This document shows positions 27,148 through 36,581 of a DNA stretch of 64,000 nucleotides, piece after piece. The notes beneath the pieces were generated by a model that did no database searches, was not told where the DNA came from, and worked only from the letters and a program-made list of their open reading frames with translations. Position 1 is the stretch's first letter. Each line of letters starts with the position of its first letter. Position numbers and translations under genes: made by a program. The DNA comes from Lysinibacillus antri (GTDB lineage Bacteria > Bacillota > Bacilli > Bacillales_A > Planococcaceae), in the NCBI RefSeq assembly GCF_003977595.1, contig NZ_RYYR01000004.1, positions 1 to 64,000 on the forward strand, given 5' to 3'.

Positions 27148-29352
27148 ATGAAGATCAATGCATCAAAAATGCTATTATTCGGTTTAATCGGTATCCTTGT
27201 CATCATCTTTTTTGCATTTTATGCTGGAGCAGTTACTAAAAAAATTATGTACGAACCGGAAGAAAAAACTACTAGATTTAGTATTGGGTCAACAAATGAA
27301 GAGGAAAGTACGAAAGAAGGTAAAAGTTCTAGTCAACCAGAAATTGCAGTGGATTATGCTAAAGAAGAATGGGGTTATCATGGGGGAGACTACTATAATC
27401 GTCGTTTTTCTCAATTAGAAGATATTAACCTGGACACAATAAAAGATTTAAAACCGGAATGGGTAACGAGTTTAGGTGCAAGTTTAGATATGAAATTTTC
27501 CGGTGAAGCGACACCGATTGTTGAAGATGGTGTCATGTATATCGCAACTGCTGAAAATGATGTTTTAGCAATGGATGCAAAAACAGGAGAAAAAATATGG
27601 GAGTATAGACCACATATAGAGGAAAAGCTTGATACAGTTTGTTGTGGTTGGACTACTAGAGGCGTAACTGTTGGTGAAGGTTTAGTTTTTGCGGGACTAT
27701 TAGATGCTAGATTAGTGGCATTAGATCAAAAAACTGGAGAAGTAGTATGGGAAACAGAAGTTGCAGATTGGGAAGAAGGCTATACAGTTACAAGTGCTCC
27801 ATTATATTACAACGGGAAAGTTTATACTGGGGTATCTGGTGGTGAGTATGGAATTCGGGGTCGTATTATGGCCTATGATGCGGAATATGGTCATGAAGTG
27901 TGGAGATGGTATACAATTCCTACACCGTATGAGAAACATGGCGATACGTGGCCAAATGATGAAAATAAAAACTGGTTACATGGTGGAGCACCAGTTTGGA
28001 ATACGCCTGCAGTAGACCCAGAACTAGGGAATATTTACTTTGTAACAGGAAATACTGCACCAGATTTAGATGGTAGTAAGCGTGAAGGTGATAACTTATA
28101 CGCGAACTCCATTGTTGCGCTCAATGCTGAAACGGGTGAATATGTATGGCATTTCCAACAAGTTCATCATGATATTTGGGATTTAGATCCAACGAACCCT
28201 GTCATTCTGTTTGATGTTGAAATTAATGGTGAAATGAGAAAAGCACTTGGTGAAGCAGGTAAAACAGGATGGATTTACTTCTTAGATCGGGAAACTGGGG
28301 AGCCTTTAATTGGAATTGAAGAAAAGCCTGTGCCTCAACTAGCTGAACAAAAAACATCGCCAACGCAGCCATTCCCAGTCGGTGATTCCTTTGTTCCGCA
28401 ACAAGTAACAGAGGAAGATATAGAACGAGATTTAAGTGATGATTTTGAAGGAAAGATCGGTTCTATTTTTACTCCATTCTGGGATGAACCAATAACGCTT
28501 AAACCTTCAGCCTTTGGTGGGGCGAACTGGCCGCCTTCAGCTTACTCACCAGAAACAGAATACTTTTATGTTATTGGAACAGATGCATACATTGCGTTAA
28601 CACGTCATGATGAGGATGCATATGAAGAAGGTGGTATGTGGATTGGTAGTATTTTTGTCCCTGTAACGGATGCACCTGTACGTGGAACAATCACGGCCAT
28701 GGATGTAAAAACAAATAAAATTGCATGGCAAGTTGTATGGGATACCAATGCATACTCAGGTGTACTTGCCACAGCTGGTGATTTAATCTTCGTCGGACAT
28801 AATGATGGTCGCCTAGTTGCATTCAATGCTAAAACCGGAGCAGAAGTATGGAGCTACAAAATGGATGCTGGTGCAAATGCGCCATCTATCACGTATGAAA
28901 TTGATGGCGAACAATATCTTTCAATCTTTGCTGCTGGGAACTCTTTAGCGGGATCTGTTCATGGAGATAAAGTGTATACGTTTAAATTAGACGGCTCGTG
29001 GGATGGAACAGTGATTGATGCTTCAGAAGGTACTAAAGGAGAATCGGTAGGTAAAAATGAAGAAGCAGTAAAAGAAGATACAACTGGTGCAACAGCAGAG
29101 GCAGACCCTTATGCAGCAGGTGCTTCAGTTTATGAGGGGAATTGTTTATCTTGCCATGGTAATCTGGGCGTAAATGGACATAACGGACCAAATTTACAAT
29201 TAAGTGAATTCGCAGAGGATTACGATAATGTAGTAGATCGAATTAAAAATGGCGGTACCACAATGCCTGCATTTGCTGATAATTTAAGTGAAGAAGAAAT
29301 TGAAGCAGTTGCAAAGTATGTAAATGAATTGCTAACAAAATTAGATGAGTAA
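27148..29352 (+). CDS. Membrane-anchored quinohemoprotein (PQQ) dehydrogenase with cytochrome c domain
   Basis: A 734-residue exported protein. Residues 10-30 are a membrane anchor, followed by a Glu/Ser-rich linker. Residues about 60-620 are an eight-bladed PQQ-type propeller with many A-x-D-x-x-T-G-x-x-x-W repeats. A vicinal Cys pair (TVCCGW, about 164-165) matches the ring disulfide of alcohol and methanol dehydrogenases. EYVWHFQQVHHDIWDLD resembles the cofactor-side Asp region. After an acidic linker, a cytochrome c domain carries CLSCHG (about 666-671) and the Met in TTMPAF. It should oxidise an unknown substrate outside the membrane and pass electrons to the respiratory chain. PQQ use is inference; no pqq genes are seen here. 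Ribosome site AAGGGGGG. Monocistronic. Confidence 0.9.
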   Translation: MKINASKMLLFGLIGILVIIFFAFYAGAVTKKIMYEPEEKTTRFSIGSTNEEESTKEGKSSSQPEIAVDYAKEEWGYHGGDYYNRRFSQLEDINLDTIKDLKPEWVTSLGASLDMKFSGEATPIVEDGVMYIATAENDVLAMDAKTGEKIWEYRPHIEEKLDTVCCGWTTRGVTVGEGLVFAGLLDARLVALDQKTGEVVWETEVADWEEGYTVTSAPLYYNGKVYTGVSGGEYGIRGRIMAYDAEYGHEVWRWYTIPTPYEKHGDTWPNDENKNWLHGGAPVWNTPAVDPELGNIYFVTGNTAPDLDGSKREGDNLYANSIVALNAETGEYVWHFQQVHHDIWDLDPTNPVILFDVEINGEMRKALGEAGKTGWIYFLDRETGEPLIGIEEKPVPQLAEQKTSPTQPFPVGDSFVPQQVTEEDIERDLSDDFEGKIGSIFTPFWDEPITLKPSAFGGANWPPSAYSPETEYFYVIGTDAYIALTRHDEDAYEEGGMWIGSIFVPVTDAPVRGTITAMDVKTNKIAWQVVWDTNAYSGVLATAGDLIFVGHNDGRLVAFNAKTGAEVWSYKMDAGANAPSITYEIDGEQYLSIFAAGNSLAGSVHGDKVYTFKLDGSWDGTVIDASEGTKGESVGKNEEAVKEDTTGATAEADPYAAGASVYEGNCLSCHGNLGVNGHNGPNLQLSEFAEDYDNVVDRIKNGGTTMPAFADNLSEEEIEAVAKYVNELLTKLDE

Positions 29353-29354
29353 AT

Positions 29355-29427
29355 AATAAGAGACAAACAACACGAAAATTTGCCTCTTATTAAATTAGGC
29401 TTGGCATGTAACGCTAAGCCTTTTCTT
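29355..29427 (+). terminator. Tandem terminator hairpins after the quinohemoprotein
   Basis: Two stems: AATAAGAG (29355-29362) with CTCTTATT (29384-29391), then AGGCTT (29397-29402) with AAGCCT (29416-29421) followed by TTTTCTT. They lie between converging genes and may work on both strands. Confidence 0.75.
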
Positions 29428-30274
29428 ATTCATCAATCCTAAATCCTTCACCTGTAACATCTTTTACATCGGTTATCGATACGAATGCGCTCGGATCATT
29501 GGCGCGAATAATCGATTTTAAACGAACGAGTTCATTCCTTCCGACGATACAATACAATACATCCTTTGATTGTTTTGTATAATGTCCATAGCCATGGAAA
29601 ATGGTAATACCTCGTCCCATTTTTTCTGAAATGTCTTTGGCAATTGTTTCTGGGGTATTTGAAATGATGAGGGCGGCTTTTGCAGAATAAGCGCCTTCTT
29701 GTACCATATCAATGACACGCGCACCAAGATATACTGCCACTAGCGTATACATCATAGAACGTGCATCTAAGAAGGTAGCCCATGATGCAAGTAGCACAAT
29801 GAAATCAAATAAAAACATCGTACGGCCCATACTCCAACCTAAATACTTATTTGCGACACGAGCAATGATATCGACTCCGCCAGTAGTGCCACCCATTCTG
29901 AAAATAATGCCAAGACCTACCCCGACAAATACACCTGCAAAGAGAGCGGCTAAAAATAGATCATCTTGTAAATTTAAGTTAATTTCATATCGTTGAAAGA
30001 TTCTTAAAAATATAGAAACCCCTACTGTTCCGATAATTGTGTAGATAAATTCTTTCCGACCAAATTGTCTCCATCCTATAATAAACATGGGAATATTTAA
30101 GATTAAATTCATGATTGCAGGATCTAAATGGAGCGTGAAATAGAGAATTAATGTAATCCCACTAAATCCACCCTCACCTAATTCATTTTGCATATTAAAA
30201 TGAACAAAACCAAAACTATAGATGGCAGCACCAAATAGTATTCCAAGAATATTACGTAATTTCAAATCTTTCAA
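29426..30274 (-). CDS. ypjC: YitT-family membrane protein (YpjC)
   Basis: A 282-residue protein with about five membrane helices in the first 190 residues (YitT domain; GGTTGGVDIIARV is a typical block) and a cytosolic DUF2179 domain at the end (DISEKMGRGITIFHGYGHYT...). B. subtilis has several paralogues; ypjC lies next to ypjD, as here. It starts at TTG with GGAGGG six bases before. Function unknown; a transport role is only suspected. Confidence 0.9.
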   Translation of the reverse strand: MKDLKLRNILGILFGAAIYSFGFVHFNMQNELGEGGFSGITLILYFTLHLDPAIMNLILNIPMFIIGWRQFGRKEFIYTIIGTVGVSIFLRIFQRYEINLNLQDDLFLAALFAGVFVGVGLGIIFRMGGTTGGVDIIARVANKYLGWSMGRTMFLFDFIVLLASWATFLDARSMMYTLVAVYLGARVIDMVQEGAYSAKAALIISNTPETIAKDISEKMGRGITIFHGYGHYTKQSKDVLYCIVGRNELVRLKSIIRANDPSAFVSITDVKDVTGEGFRIDE

Positions 30275-30357
30275 AATAAACCCTCCAATTAATTACAAAA
30301 GATATTTCCATTTCTATTTCTGTGATGTACGATTTATTATGTTGTTCATTTCTTCTT

Positions 30358-30387
30358 TTGACAACTATAGGTTAAATTATATACGAT
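30358..30387 (+). promoter_or_regulatory. Sigma-A promoter of ypjD-dapB-mgsA
   Basis: Consensus -35 TTGACA (30358-30363), 18-base spacer, TACGAT (30382-30387), 22 bases before ypjD. It lies in the 135-base divergent gap to ypjC. Confidence 0.7.
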
Positions 30388-30409
30388 AATAACGGAGCGT
30401 GAGATAATA

Positions 30410-30748
30410 ATGTCTAATGAATACACTTTACAACATCTACAAGAAAAAGTAGATCAATACATAGGTCAATATAAGGAAGGGTATTTTCCGACATTTGAAC
30501 TTTTGGCTAGAATGTCAGAAGAACTTGGCGAATTATCTCGAGAAGTACAACACGTCTATGGTCAAAAGAAGAAAAAACAATCTGAGTCGGACAATAGTAT
30601 CGAAGAAGAACTAGGTGATTTATTCTTTGTGTTAGTATGTTTTGCAAATGCGCAAGGTATCCGATTAGATGAAGCATTATTAAAAGTAGTAAAGAAGTTT
30701 GAAACGAGAGATAAAGATCGTTGGACACGAAAGGACGAACAAATATGA
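30410..30748 (+). CDS. ypjD: MazG-like nucleotide pyrophosphohydrolase YpjD
   Basis: A 112-residue all-alpha NTP-PPase. The metal-binding acidic motifs [11 protein letters not shown] (about 38-48) and [16 protein letters not shown] (about 66-81) are intact, so it is expected to hydrolyse (d)NTPs or modified nucleotides to monophosphates. A single MazG domain, short as in B. subtilis. Overlaps dapB by four bases. Confidence 0.93.
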   Translation: MSNEYTLQHLQEKVDQYIGQYKEGYFPTFELLARMSEELGELSREVQHVYGQKKKKQSESDNSIEEELGDLFFVLVCFANAQGIRLDEALLKVVKKFETRDKDRWTRKDEQI

Positions 30749-31542
30749 CAATACGCGTAGCAATTGCAGGAGCTCGAGGGAAAATGGGCTCAGAAGCTGT
30801 AAAAACAGTAGTAAATCGTGAGGGCATGGAACTTGTTGCAGCATTAGATTATAAACATGTTGGAGAAAGTTTATCACAACTTGAAATGTTTCCTCCAAAC
30901 TTAGATGTTCCTATTTATACAAACTTATCATTATTAATATCCGAAACGTCCCCTGATGTATTAATTGATTTAACAAATCCTCATTCCGTTTATGAGCATA
31001 CAAAAGAAGCGATGTTACATAATGTTCGTACTGTCATTGGTACTACTGGTTTTACTGATGAACAATTAGAGGAACTAAGAAATTTAGCTAGAGATAAACA
31101 TTGTGGCTGTATCATTGCACCGAACTTTGCAATTGGGGCAATTTTAATGATGAAATTTGCAAAAGAAGCAGCGAAGTATTTACCAAATGTTGAAATTATT
31201 GAACTTCATCATGACCGTAAACTGGATGCGCCATCAGGTACTGGTAAGAAAACAGCACAAATGATTGCTGAAGTACGTGAAAGTCAGCAACAAGGGCATC
31301 CAAACGAGATTGAAACAATTGCAGGTGCAAGAGGTGCAGATTTTGAAGGAATGCGAATTCATTCAGTTCGTTTACCTGGATTAGTTGCTCATCAAGAAGT
31401 AATATTTGGTGGGGAAGGACAAATGTTAACGATTCGTCATGATTCTTTCAATCGGGAGTCTTTCATGAGTGGTGTTATGTTCTGTGTAGAAACTGTAATG
31501 ACTTTAGAAGAATTAGTATACGGATTAGAAAATATCCTATAA
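30745..31542 (+). CDS. dapB: 4-hydroxy-tetrahydrodipicolinate reductase
   Basis: A 265-residue NAD(P)H enzyme of lysine, meso-diaminopimelate and dipicolinate synthesis. Nucleotide site [11 protein letters not shown]; catalytic segment [19 protein letters not shown] (His pair and Lys). The start is ATG 30745, whose A-T-G-A overlaps the ypjD stop, with AAAGGA upstream. An earlier TTG at 30721 is less likely. Confidence 0.97.
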   Translation: MTIRVAIAGARGKMGSEAVKTVVNREGMELVAALDYKHVGESLSQLEMFPPNLDVPIYTNLSLLISETSPDVLIDLTNPHSVYEHTKEAMLHNVRTVIGTTGFTDEQLEELRNLARDKHCGCIIAPNFAIGAILMMKFAKEAAKYLPNVEIIELHHDRKLDAPSGTGKKTAQMIAEVRESQQQGHPNEIETIAGARGADFEGMRIHSVRLPGLVAHQEVIFGGEGQMLTIRHDSFNRESFMSGVMFCVETVMTLEELVYGLENIL

Positions 31543-31558
31543 GAATGGAATGGTTGAA

Positions 31559-31966
31559 ATGAAAATAGCACTAATTGCTCATGACCGTAAGAAGGATAGT
31601 CTAGTTGAGTTTGCCATCGCCTATAAAGATATACTACAACAGCATGACTTGTTTGCTACAGGCACGACAGGTCAACGCATTCAAGATGAAGTGGGTCTAA
31701 CAGTTACAAGATTTCGATCTGGCCCATTAGGTGGAGATCAACAAATTGGTTCTATGATTGCGAACAATGATATGGATATGGTCTTTTTTTTCCGAGATCC
31801 ATTAACTGCGCAGCCGCATGAGCCAGATGTAACAGCACTTGTCCGTTTATGTGATGTCTATCATATACCGTTAGCAACAAATATGGGAACAGCTGAAATT
31901 TTATTAAAAGGTTTACAGGAAGGTTTTGTGGACTGGAGACTAATTCAAGAAAGAAGAAATAGTTAA
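31559..31966 (+). CDS. mgsA: Methylglyoxal synthase
   Basis: A 135-residue enzyme turning dihydroxyacetone phosphate into methylglyoxal. Conserved: [44 protein letters not shown] (catalytic Asp) and NMGTAEI. I start at ATG 31559, which aligns with the B. subtilis protein; ATG 31550 adds three residues and neither has a strong ribosome site. In B. subtilis bshB1 follows; here there is only a 161-base gap, holding a TTTTATTTTG/CAAAATAAAA hairpin near 31999-32025. Confidence 0.96.
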   Translation: MKIALIAHDRKKDSLVEFAIAYKDILQQHDLFATGTTGQRIQDEVGLTVTRFRSGPLGGDQQIGSMIANNDMDMVFFFRDPLTAQPHEPDVTALVRLCDVYHIPLATNMGTAEILLKGLQEGFVDWRLIQERRNS

Positions 31967-32127
31967 AGCTGAATAGATTGACCTTCTGATGAATGCGCGA
32001 TTTTATTTTGGCAAAAACAAAATAAAAGGAACAAGGTACAGGTATTTGATTAATTGACTCGTTTAATTGAATGACAACAATAAATGAATTAAATAATTAA
32101 ATATTGTAAAGAAGGGATGAACGTCGG

Positions 32128-33264
32128 ATGAAAAAATTAAAAATAGGTATTACATGTTATCCAACAGTGGGTGGATCTGGAGTGCTTGCAACCGAGCTAG
32201 GAAAAATGTTAGCTGAGAGAGGTCATGAAATTCATTTCATCACCTCAAGCGTTCCTTTTCGACTGAAAAAATTATATCCGAACGTATTTTTCCACGAAGT
32301 AGAAGTAAGTAATTATTCAGTATTTCAATATCCGCCATACGACATTGCATTAGCTAGTAAAATGGCGGATGTAATTAAAGAAGAAAAATTAGATGTGCTA
32401 CACGTTCATTATGCAATACCTCACGCGGTTTGTGCAGTACTGGCTCGTGAAATGTCTGGTGAAAATATTGGAATCGTCACAACATTACATGGAACAGATA
32501 TTTCTGTTTTAGGTCAAGATTCAACCCTTGCTCCAGCAATCCGTTATGGTATTGAAAAATCAGATATTGTTACGTCTGTATCCAATTCGTTAAAAGAACA
32601 AACGTATGACTATATCGGCACAACGAAAGAAATTGAGACCGTTTATAACTTTGTAGACGAGTCCGTTTTTAAACCGATCGATTCGAGTTTATTAAAAGAT
32701 CAATATGGAATAAAAGAAAATGAGCGTGTTTTGATCCATGTGTCGAACTTCCGGAAAATCAAAAATTTACCAGATATCATCAGTACGTTCTTTAAAGTGC
32801 GTGAAAAAATGCCAGCAAAGCTATTATTAGTTGGAGACGGTCCTGAAAAGCATCGTGTATTAGAAGAAGTAAAAATGTCTCCTTATAAAGAGGATGTTTT
32901 ATTTTTAGGAAAACAGGAAAATGTGGCAGAACTTTTCGGTATTAGTGATGTGAAATTATTGTTATCTGAAAAAGAAGCGTTTGGATTAGTCTTATTAGAA
33001 GCAATGGCTTGTGGAGTTCCTGGAATCGGCACAAATATTGGTGGGATTCCAGAAGTAATTGATCATGGTGAAAATGGTTTTGTTGTAGAACTTGGAGATG
33101 TAGATCAAGCAGCCCAATACGCAATTGAATTATTATCTGATCCTGAAAAATTAATCACTTTCCGTCAAGCGGCAATTAATACCGTACAAACAAAATTTTT
33201 AGCTGATCCGATTATCGATCATTATGTACAATTATATGAACGATTGGTGGCATTACGAGTATGA
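32128..33264 (+). CDS. bshA: N-acetyl-alpha-D-glucosaminyl L-malate synthase
   Basis: A 378-residue GT-B glycosyltransferase (family GT4) for the first step of bacillithiol synthesis: UDP-GlcNAc plus L-malate. N-terminal GITCYPTVGGSGVLATELG, VHYAIPHA, HGTDI, and the C-terminal EAFGLVLLEAMACGVP nucleotide-sugar motif are present. Ribosome site AAGAAGGGATG. Its last codons overlap cca by four bases. Confidence 0.96.
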   Translation: MKKLKIGITCYPTVGGSGVLATELGKMLAERGHEIHFITSSVPFRLKKLYPNVFFHEVEVSNYSVFQYPPYDIALASKMADVIKEEKLDVLHVHYAIPHAVCAVLAREMSGENIGIVTTLHGTDISVLGQDSTLAPAIRYGIEKSDIVTSVSNSLKEQTYDYIGTTKEIETVYNFVDESVFKPIDSSLLKDQYGIKENERVLIHVSNFRKIKNLPDIISTFFKVREKMPAKLLLVGDGPEKHRVLEEVKMSPYKEDVLFLGKQENVAELFGISDVKLLLSEKEAFGLVLLEAMACGVPGIGTNIGGIPEVIDHGENGFVVELGDVDQAAQYAIELLSDPEKLITFRQAAINTVQTKFLADPIIDHYVQLYERLVALRV

Positions 33265-34445
33265 TGAACAGTGAGGAATGGCAAGTAGCTCATCGTGTTG
33301 TGAACCGAATTGAAGAAGCAGGTTTTGAAGCAGTTATTGTCGGTGGTGCAGTCAGGGATTATTTACTTGGAAAAGAAGTAAATGACATTGATGTTGCCAC
33401 AAGTGCTTTGCCAACGGAAGTGAAAAGAATATTTTCAGCCACAGTTGATGTAGGGATTGAACATGGTACAATACTTGTTCTAGATGAAGGTCTACCGATT
33501 GAAGTGACAACTTATCGCACAGAAAGTACATATATCGATTACCGCAGACCAGAACAAGTAACATTCGTACGGAACTTAGAAAAAGACTTACAACGTCGTG
33601 ATTTTACAATTAATGCAATGGCGATTACTAAAGACGGTGACATTGTTGACAGTTTTAATGGGAAAGACGATTTAAAAAACGGTGTCATTCGTTCTGTAGG
33701 TGATGCATCCGTTCGTTTCCGTGAAGACGCCCTACGTATGCTACGAGCGATTCGATTTAGTGCCCAATTAGGATTTACAATTGATGAAAGCACATTAAAA
33801 GCAATAAAACAAGATAGTGACCTAATCGAATTTATTGCGCGTGAAAGAATTGCTATGGAGTTTTCGAAAATGTGGAAAGGCCAAAATGTTTACCAGGGGA
33901 TTTTAGCACTAATTGAAAGCCAATTAGCTACTTATTTAGTTGGTAATTTTCAGGAGAATAAAAATCATTGGGAACAGTTTCGTACAGACAAGTCAGAGGT
34001 TGGTTGGGCATATTTATGTCTTTTAAATCGTGATGAAATTCAGGATATATTTGATTTTTATCGTTTATCGAATCGAGAAAAGACCTTTGTTCGAAAAGTG
34101 TTAAATGCGTATAATGCATTGTTAAAAGAATGGAATGTGATGGACTACTTCTCCAACGATTTAATTGTGTTAGAAACTGCCTATGATTTTGCAATTTGGC
34201 AAAACAAAGATATTCCCTTTGAAAAAACAACAATCAAAGAAACAAAAGATCATTTAACAATTCAATCGGTTGATGAACTAGCGATAAACGGCAATCATTT
34301 AATGAAGTGGACAGATAAAAAAAGAGGTCCATGGATCAAAGTAGCATTAGATGCCGCAATTGTTGCCGTGTTAAATGGATATGTAAAAAATGACGAACTG
34401 ACGTTGAAGGAATGGTTTATGAATGACTTTATCAATGAAAGATGA
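33261..34445 (+). CDS. cca: CCA-adding tRNA nucleotidyltransferase
   Basis: A 394-residue class II nucleotidyltransferase that completes tRNA 3' CCA ends. Motif A GGAVRDYLLGKEVNDIDVATSA gives the metal-binding DxD. RRDFTINAMA and the EDALRMLRAIRFSAQLGF neck segments are present. The start ATG overlaps the bshA stop. The end overlaps birA by 23 bases. Confidence 0.97.
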   Translation: MMNSEEWQVAHRVVNRIEEAGFEAVIVGGAVRDYLLGKEVNDIDVATSALPTEVKRIFSATVDVGIEHGTILVLDEGLPIEVTTYRTESTYIDYRRPEQVTFVRNLEKDLQRRDFTINAMAITKDGDIVDSFNGKDDLKNGVIRSVGDASVRFREDALRMLRAIRFSAQLGFTIDESTLKAIKQDSDLIEFIARERIAMEFSKMWKGQNVYQGILALIESQLATYLVGNFQENKNHWEQFRTDKSEVGWAYLCLLNRDEIQDIFDFYRLSNREKTFVRKVLNAYNALLKEWNVMDYFSNDLIVLETAYDFAIWQNKDIPFEKTTIKETKDHLTIQSVDELAINGNHLMKWTDKKRGPWIKVALDAAIVAVLNGYVKNDELTLKEWFMNDFINER

Positions 34446-35406
34446 AATATTAAAACGTTTTTTACTTGCTAATAACACCCCCATCTCTGGCCAACATTTA
34501 GCCGACGAACTAGGAATTTCTCGCACAGCTATTTGGAAGCATTTGCAGACCCTGCAAGAAGAAGGATATGGTTTTGAGACGATTAAGAAAAAAGGTTATC
34601 TTTTATCATCAACTCCGGATAAGGTAGATCCTGCTAGAGTAACCTCCTTTTTAACTACTGAACGATTCGGTCAGCGTATTCATTATTTAGAGGAATGTAC
34701 TTCTACACAAATAATCGCCCATGAATTAGCTAAAGATGGGGCACAGGACGGTACATTAGTCATTGCTGAAACGCAAACGAATGGAAAAGGGCGTATGGCA
34801 AGACCGTGGGAATCGACAAAAGGCAAGGGGATATGGATGACCGTCATTATTCGACCGAATGTCCCCCCATCCCAGGCACCTCAATTTACGTTAGTGGCAG
34901 CAGTTGCGATAGTCAATGCAATTAAGTCCTTGTACAAAAACTTTACGCCAACGATTAAATGGCCAAACGATATATTAATCAATGGGCGTAAATGTACGGG
35001 GATTTTAACAGAGATGCTAGCTGAAATGGACAGAGTAGAAGCATTATTAATTGGAATCGGCATTAATGCCAATCAGCAACTAAAAGATTTTCCTGAAAGT
35101 TTACAATCCATTGCCACGTCTCTATCCATCGAAGAACATGAACCAATTAATCGGGCGCAACTGGTGGCAACGATCTTAAGCTATTTAGAAAACTATACGA
35201 ATGTTTATTTAAGTGAAGGATTTTTACCGATTAAAGCATTATGGGAAGAATCATCAGGTACGATAGGCAAACGGATTAAAGCAACTACTTTACGTGAAGT
35301 GATTGAAGGTACAGCCATTGGAATTACAGAATCAGGTGTCTTGGAAATTCAACTAGATAATGGGGAAATCAAAGGTGTCTATTCCGCTGATATTGAATTG
35401 ACGTAA
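34423..35406 (+). CDS. birA: Bifunctional biotin ligase / biotin operon repressor BirA
   Basis: A 327-residue protein. The N-terminal winged helix-turn-helix (about 20-65: ISGQHLADELGISRTAIWKHLQTL) binds the biotin operator. The central ligase domain has GKGRMARPW (biotinyl-AMP loop), IKWPNDILINGRK and GIGINAN. It biotinylates acyl carriers such as acetyl-CoA carboxylase. ATG 34423 lies within cca; ATG 34435 is an alternative. Confidence 0.96.
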   Translation: MTLSMKDEILKRFLLANNTPISGQHLADELGISRTAIWKHLQTLQEEGYGFETIKKKGYLLSSTPDKVDPARVTSFLTTERFGQRIHYLEECTSTQIIAHELAKDGAQDGTLVIAETQTNGKGRMARPWESTKGKGIWMTVIIRPNVPPSQAPQFTLVAAVAIVNAIKSLYKNFTPTIKWPNDILINGRKCTGILTEMLAEMDRVEALLIGIGINANQQLKDFPESLQSIATSLSIEEHEPINRAQLVATILSYLENYTNVYLSEGFLPIKALWEESSGTIGKRIKATTLREVIEGTAIGITESGVLEIQLDNGEIKGVYSADIELT

Positions 35407-35744
35407 ATCTTTGAATAGGTTGTATATTAGATTAAAAGAATAGGTCAATATTATTTACTATACGTTTTCTTCAAAACTTGTTATAGTAGTTTATGGACAG
35501 TATCTATGTGGAACTGTACCTTTTAAACTTACAAACTACTAAAAAGATCTGCCTTGATCTAAATAGACAGGGACGGAAGAAAACAATTGCGTTTTTAATT
35601 TTGACGACGCTACCCTTCTGTTCATTTTTGGACAGAAGGGTTTTTTACTGGAATAAAGTTTTTCAGTATACGAAAAACTACAAACCTAGCACTCTAGTGG
35701 TTTTTCAACTGTTTTCTTCTTTTACAAAAAAGGAGGAGAAAATA
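35407..35744 (+). promoter_or_regulatory. panBCD leader region with candidate attenuator
   Basis: A 338-base gap after birA. A weak promoter candidate TTGTTA (35478-35483), 17 bases, TATCTA lies at 35478-35506. A strong terminator stands at 35612-35646, about 100 bases before panB. GGACGGAAG (about 35572-35580) can pair with CTTCTGTTC (about 35616-35624), overlapping the terminator's first arm, which would give an alternative fold. There is no stop codon in the panB frame back to 35493, but no sign that this is translated. Confidence 0.4.
35612..35646 (+). terminator. Intrinsic terminator between birA and panB
   Basis: ACCCTTCTGT (35612-35621) pairs perfectly with ACAGAAGGGT (35632-35641), followed by six T. 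It could end the ypjD-birA operon or act as a panB leader attenuator. Confidence 0.9.
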
Positions 35745-36581
35745 ATGAAAAGTGTATCGGATTTTTTGAAAATGAAAGAAAAGCACGAAAAAATTGTGAT
35801 GATTACCGCTTACGATTATCCTGCTGCGAAATTTTCTGAAGAAGCAGGAGTAGATATGATTTTAGTTGGTGATTCATTAGGAATGGTTGTTTTAGGCTAT
35901 GATTCTACCATGCCCGTTACAGTTGATGATATGATTCATCATTCTAAGGCTGTACGAAGAGGTGCCAAAGATACATTTGTCGTTGTGGATATGCCTTTTG
36001 GATCTTACCATGGTGATGTGAATGATACATTAAAAACAGCCGTAAAAATGATGCAAGAAACAGGTGCGAATGCTTTAAAAGTAGAGGGTGCAGGAGAAGT
36101 TTGTGATGTTATTAAAAAGTTATCGAATGCTGGAATTCCTGTTGTAGCGCATTTAGGGTTACAACCACAACAAGCAGGCGTACTAGGTGGATATAAAGTG
36201 CAAGGAAAAACGGCAGAACAAGCTGAAATCCTACTGACAGAAGCAAAAGCAGTGGAAGCAGCAGGTGCATGTGCTGTCGTATTAGAATGTATCCCACATC
36301 AAGTAACAGAAGTGGTAACTGCCCAATTAACGATCCCAACAATCGGAATTGGTGCCGGTCCAAATGCAGACGGTCAAGTATTAGTATTCCATGATTTATT
36401 ACGTTTTGGGAAACATCATATCCCTAAATTTGTCGAGAGTTTCTCATTTGTAGGGGATGAGGTGGAGCGGGGGATTAAAGCTTATACAAAGGCTGTGAAA
36501 AGTAATACTTTCCCTACACTTGCCCATAGTTTTACGATGAAAGAAGAAGAATTAACGCAAATTTATGGGGGCGTAAAATAA
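35745..36581 (+). CDS. panB: 3-methyl-2-oxobutanoate hydroxymethyltransferase
   Basis: A 278-residue enzyme that forms ketopantoate with methylene-tetrahydrofolate, the first committed step of pantothenate synthesis. Motifs: [42 protein letters not shown]-like AHLGLQPQ and [17 protein letters not shown] 35745 follows AAAGGAGGAG; the upstream 84 codons in frame cross the terminator and are not part of it. panC starts right after the stop. Confidence 0.97.
   Translation: MKSVSDFLKMKEKHEKIVMITAYDYPAAKFSEEAGVDMILVGDSLGMVVLGYDSTMPVTVDDMIHHSKAVRRGAKDTFVVVDMPFGSYHGDVNDTLKTAVKMMQETGANALKVEGAGEVCDVIKKLSNAGIPVVAHLGLQPQQAGVLGGYKVQGKTAEQAEILLTEAKAVEAAGACAVVLECIPHQVTEVVTAQLTIPTIGIGAGPNADGQVLVFHDLLRFGKHHIPKFVESFSFVGDEVERGIKAYTKAVKSNTFPTLAHSFTMKEEELTQIYGGVK

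Noticed and set aside
27012-27239. Small plus-strand frame overlapping the quinohemoprotein start
   Set aside because: No ribosome site; overlaps the promoter region and the true start in another frame.
29712-29996. Plus-strand 94-codon frame inside ypjC
   Set aside because: Shadow of a well-supported membrane protein gene on the other strand.
35493-35744. 84-codon N-terminal extension of PanB
   Set aside because: Crosses a perfect intrinsic terminator, has no homology to PanB, and ATG 35745 has AAAGGAGGAG.
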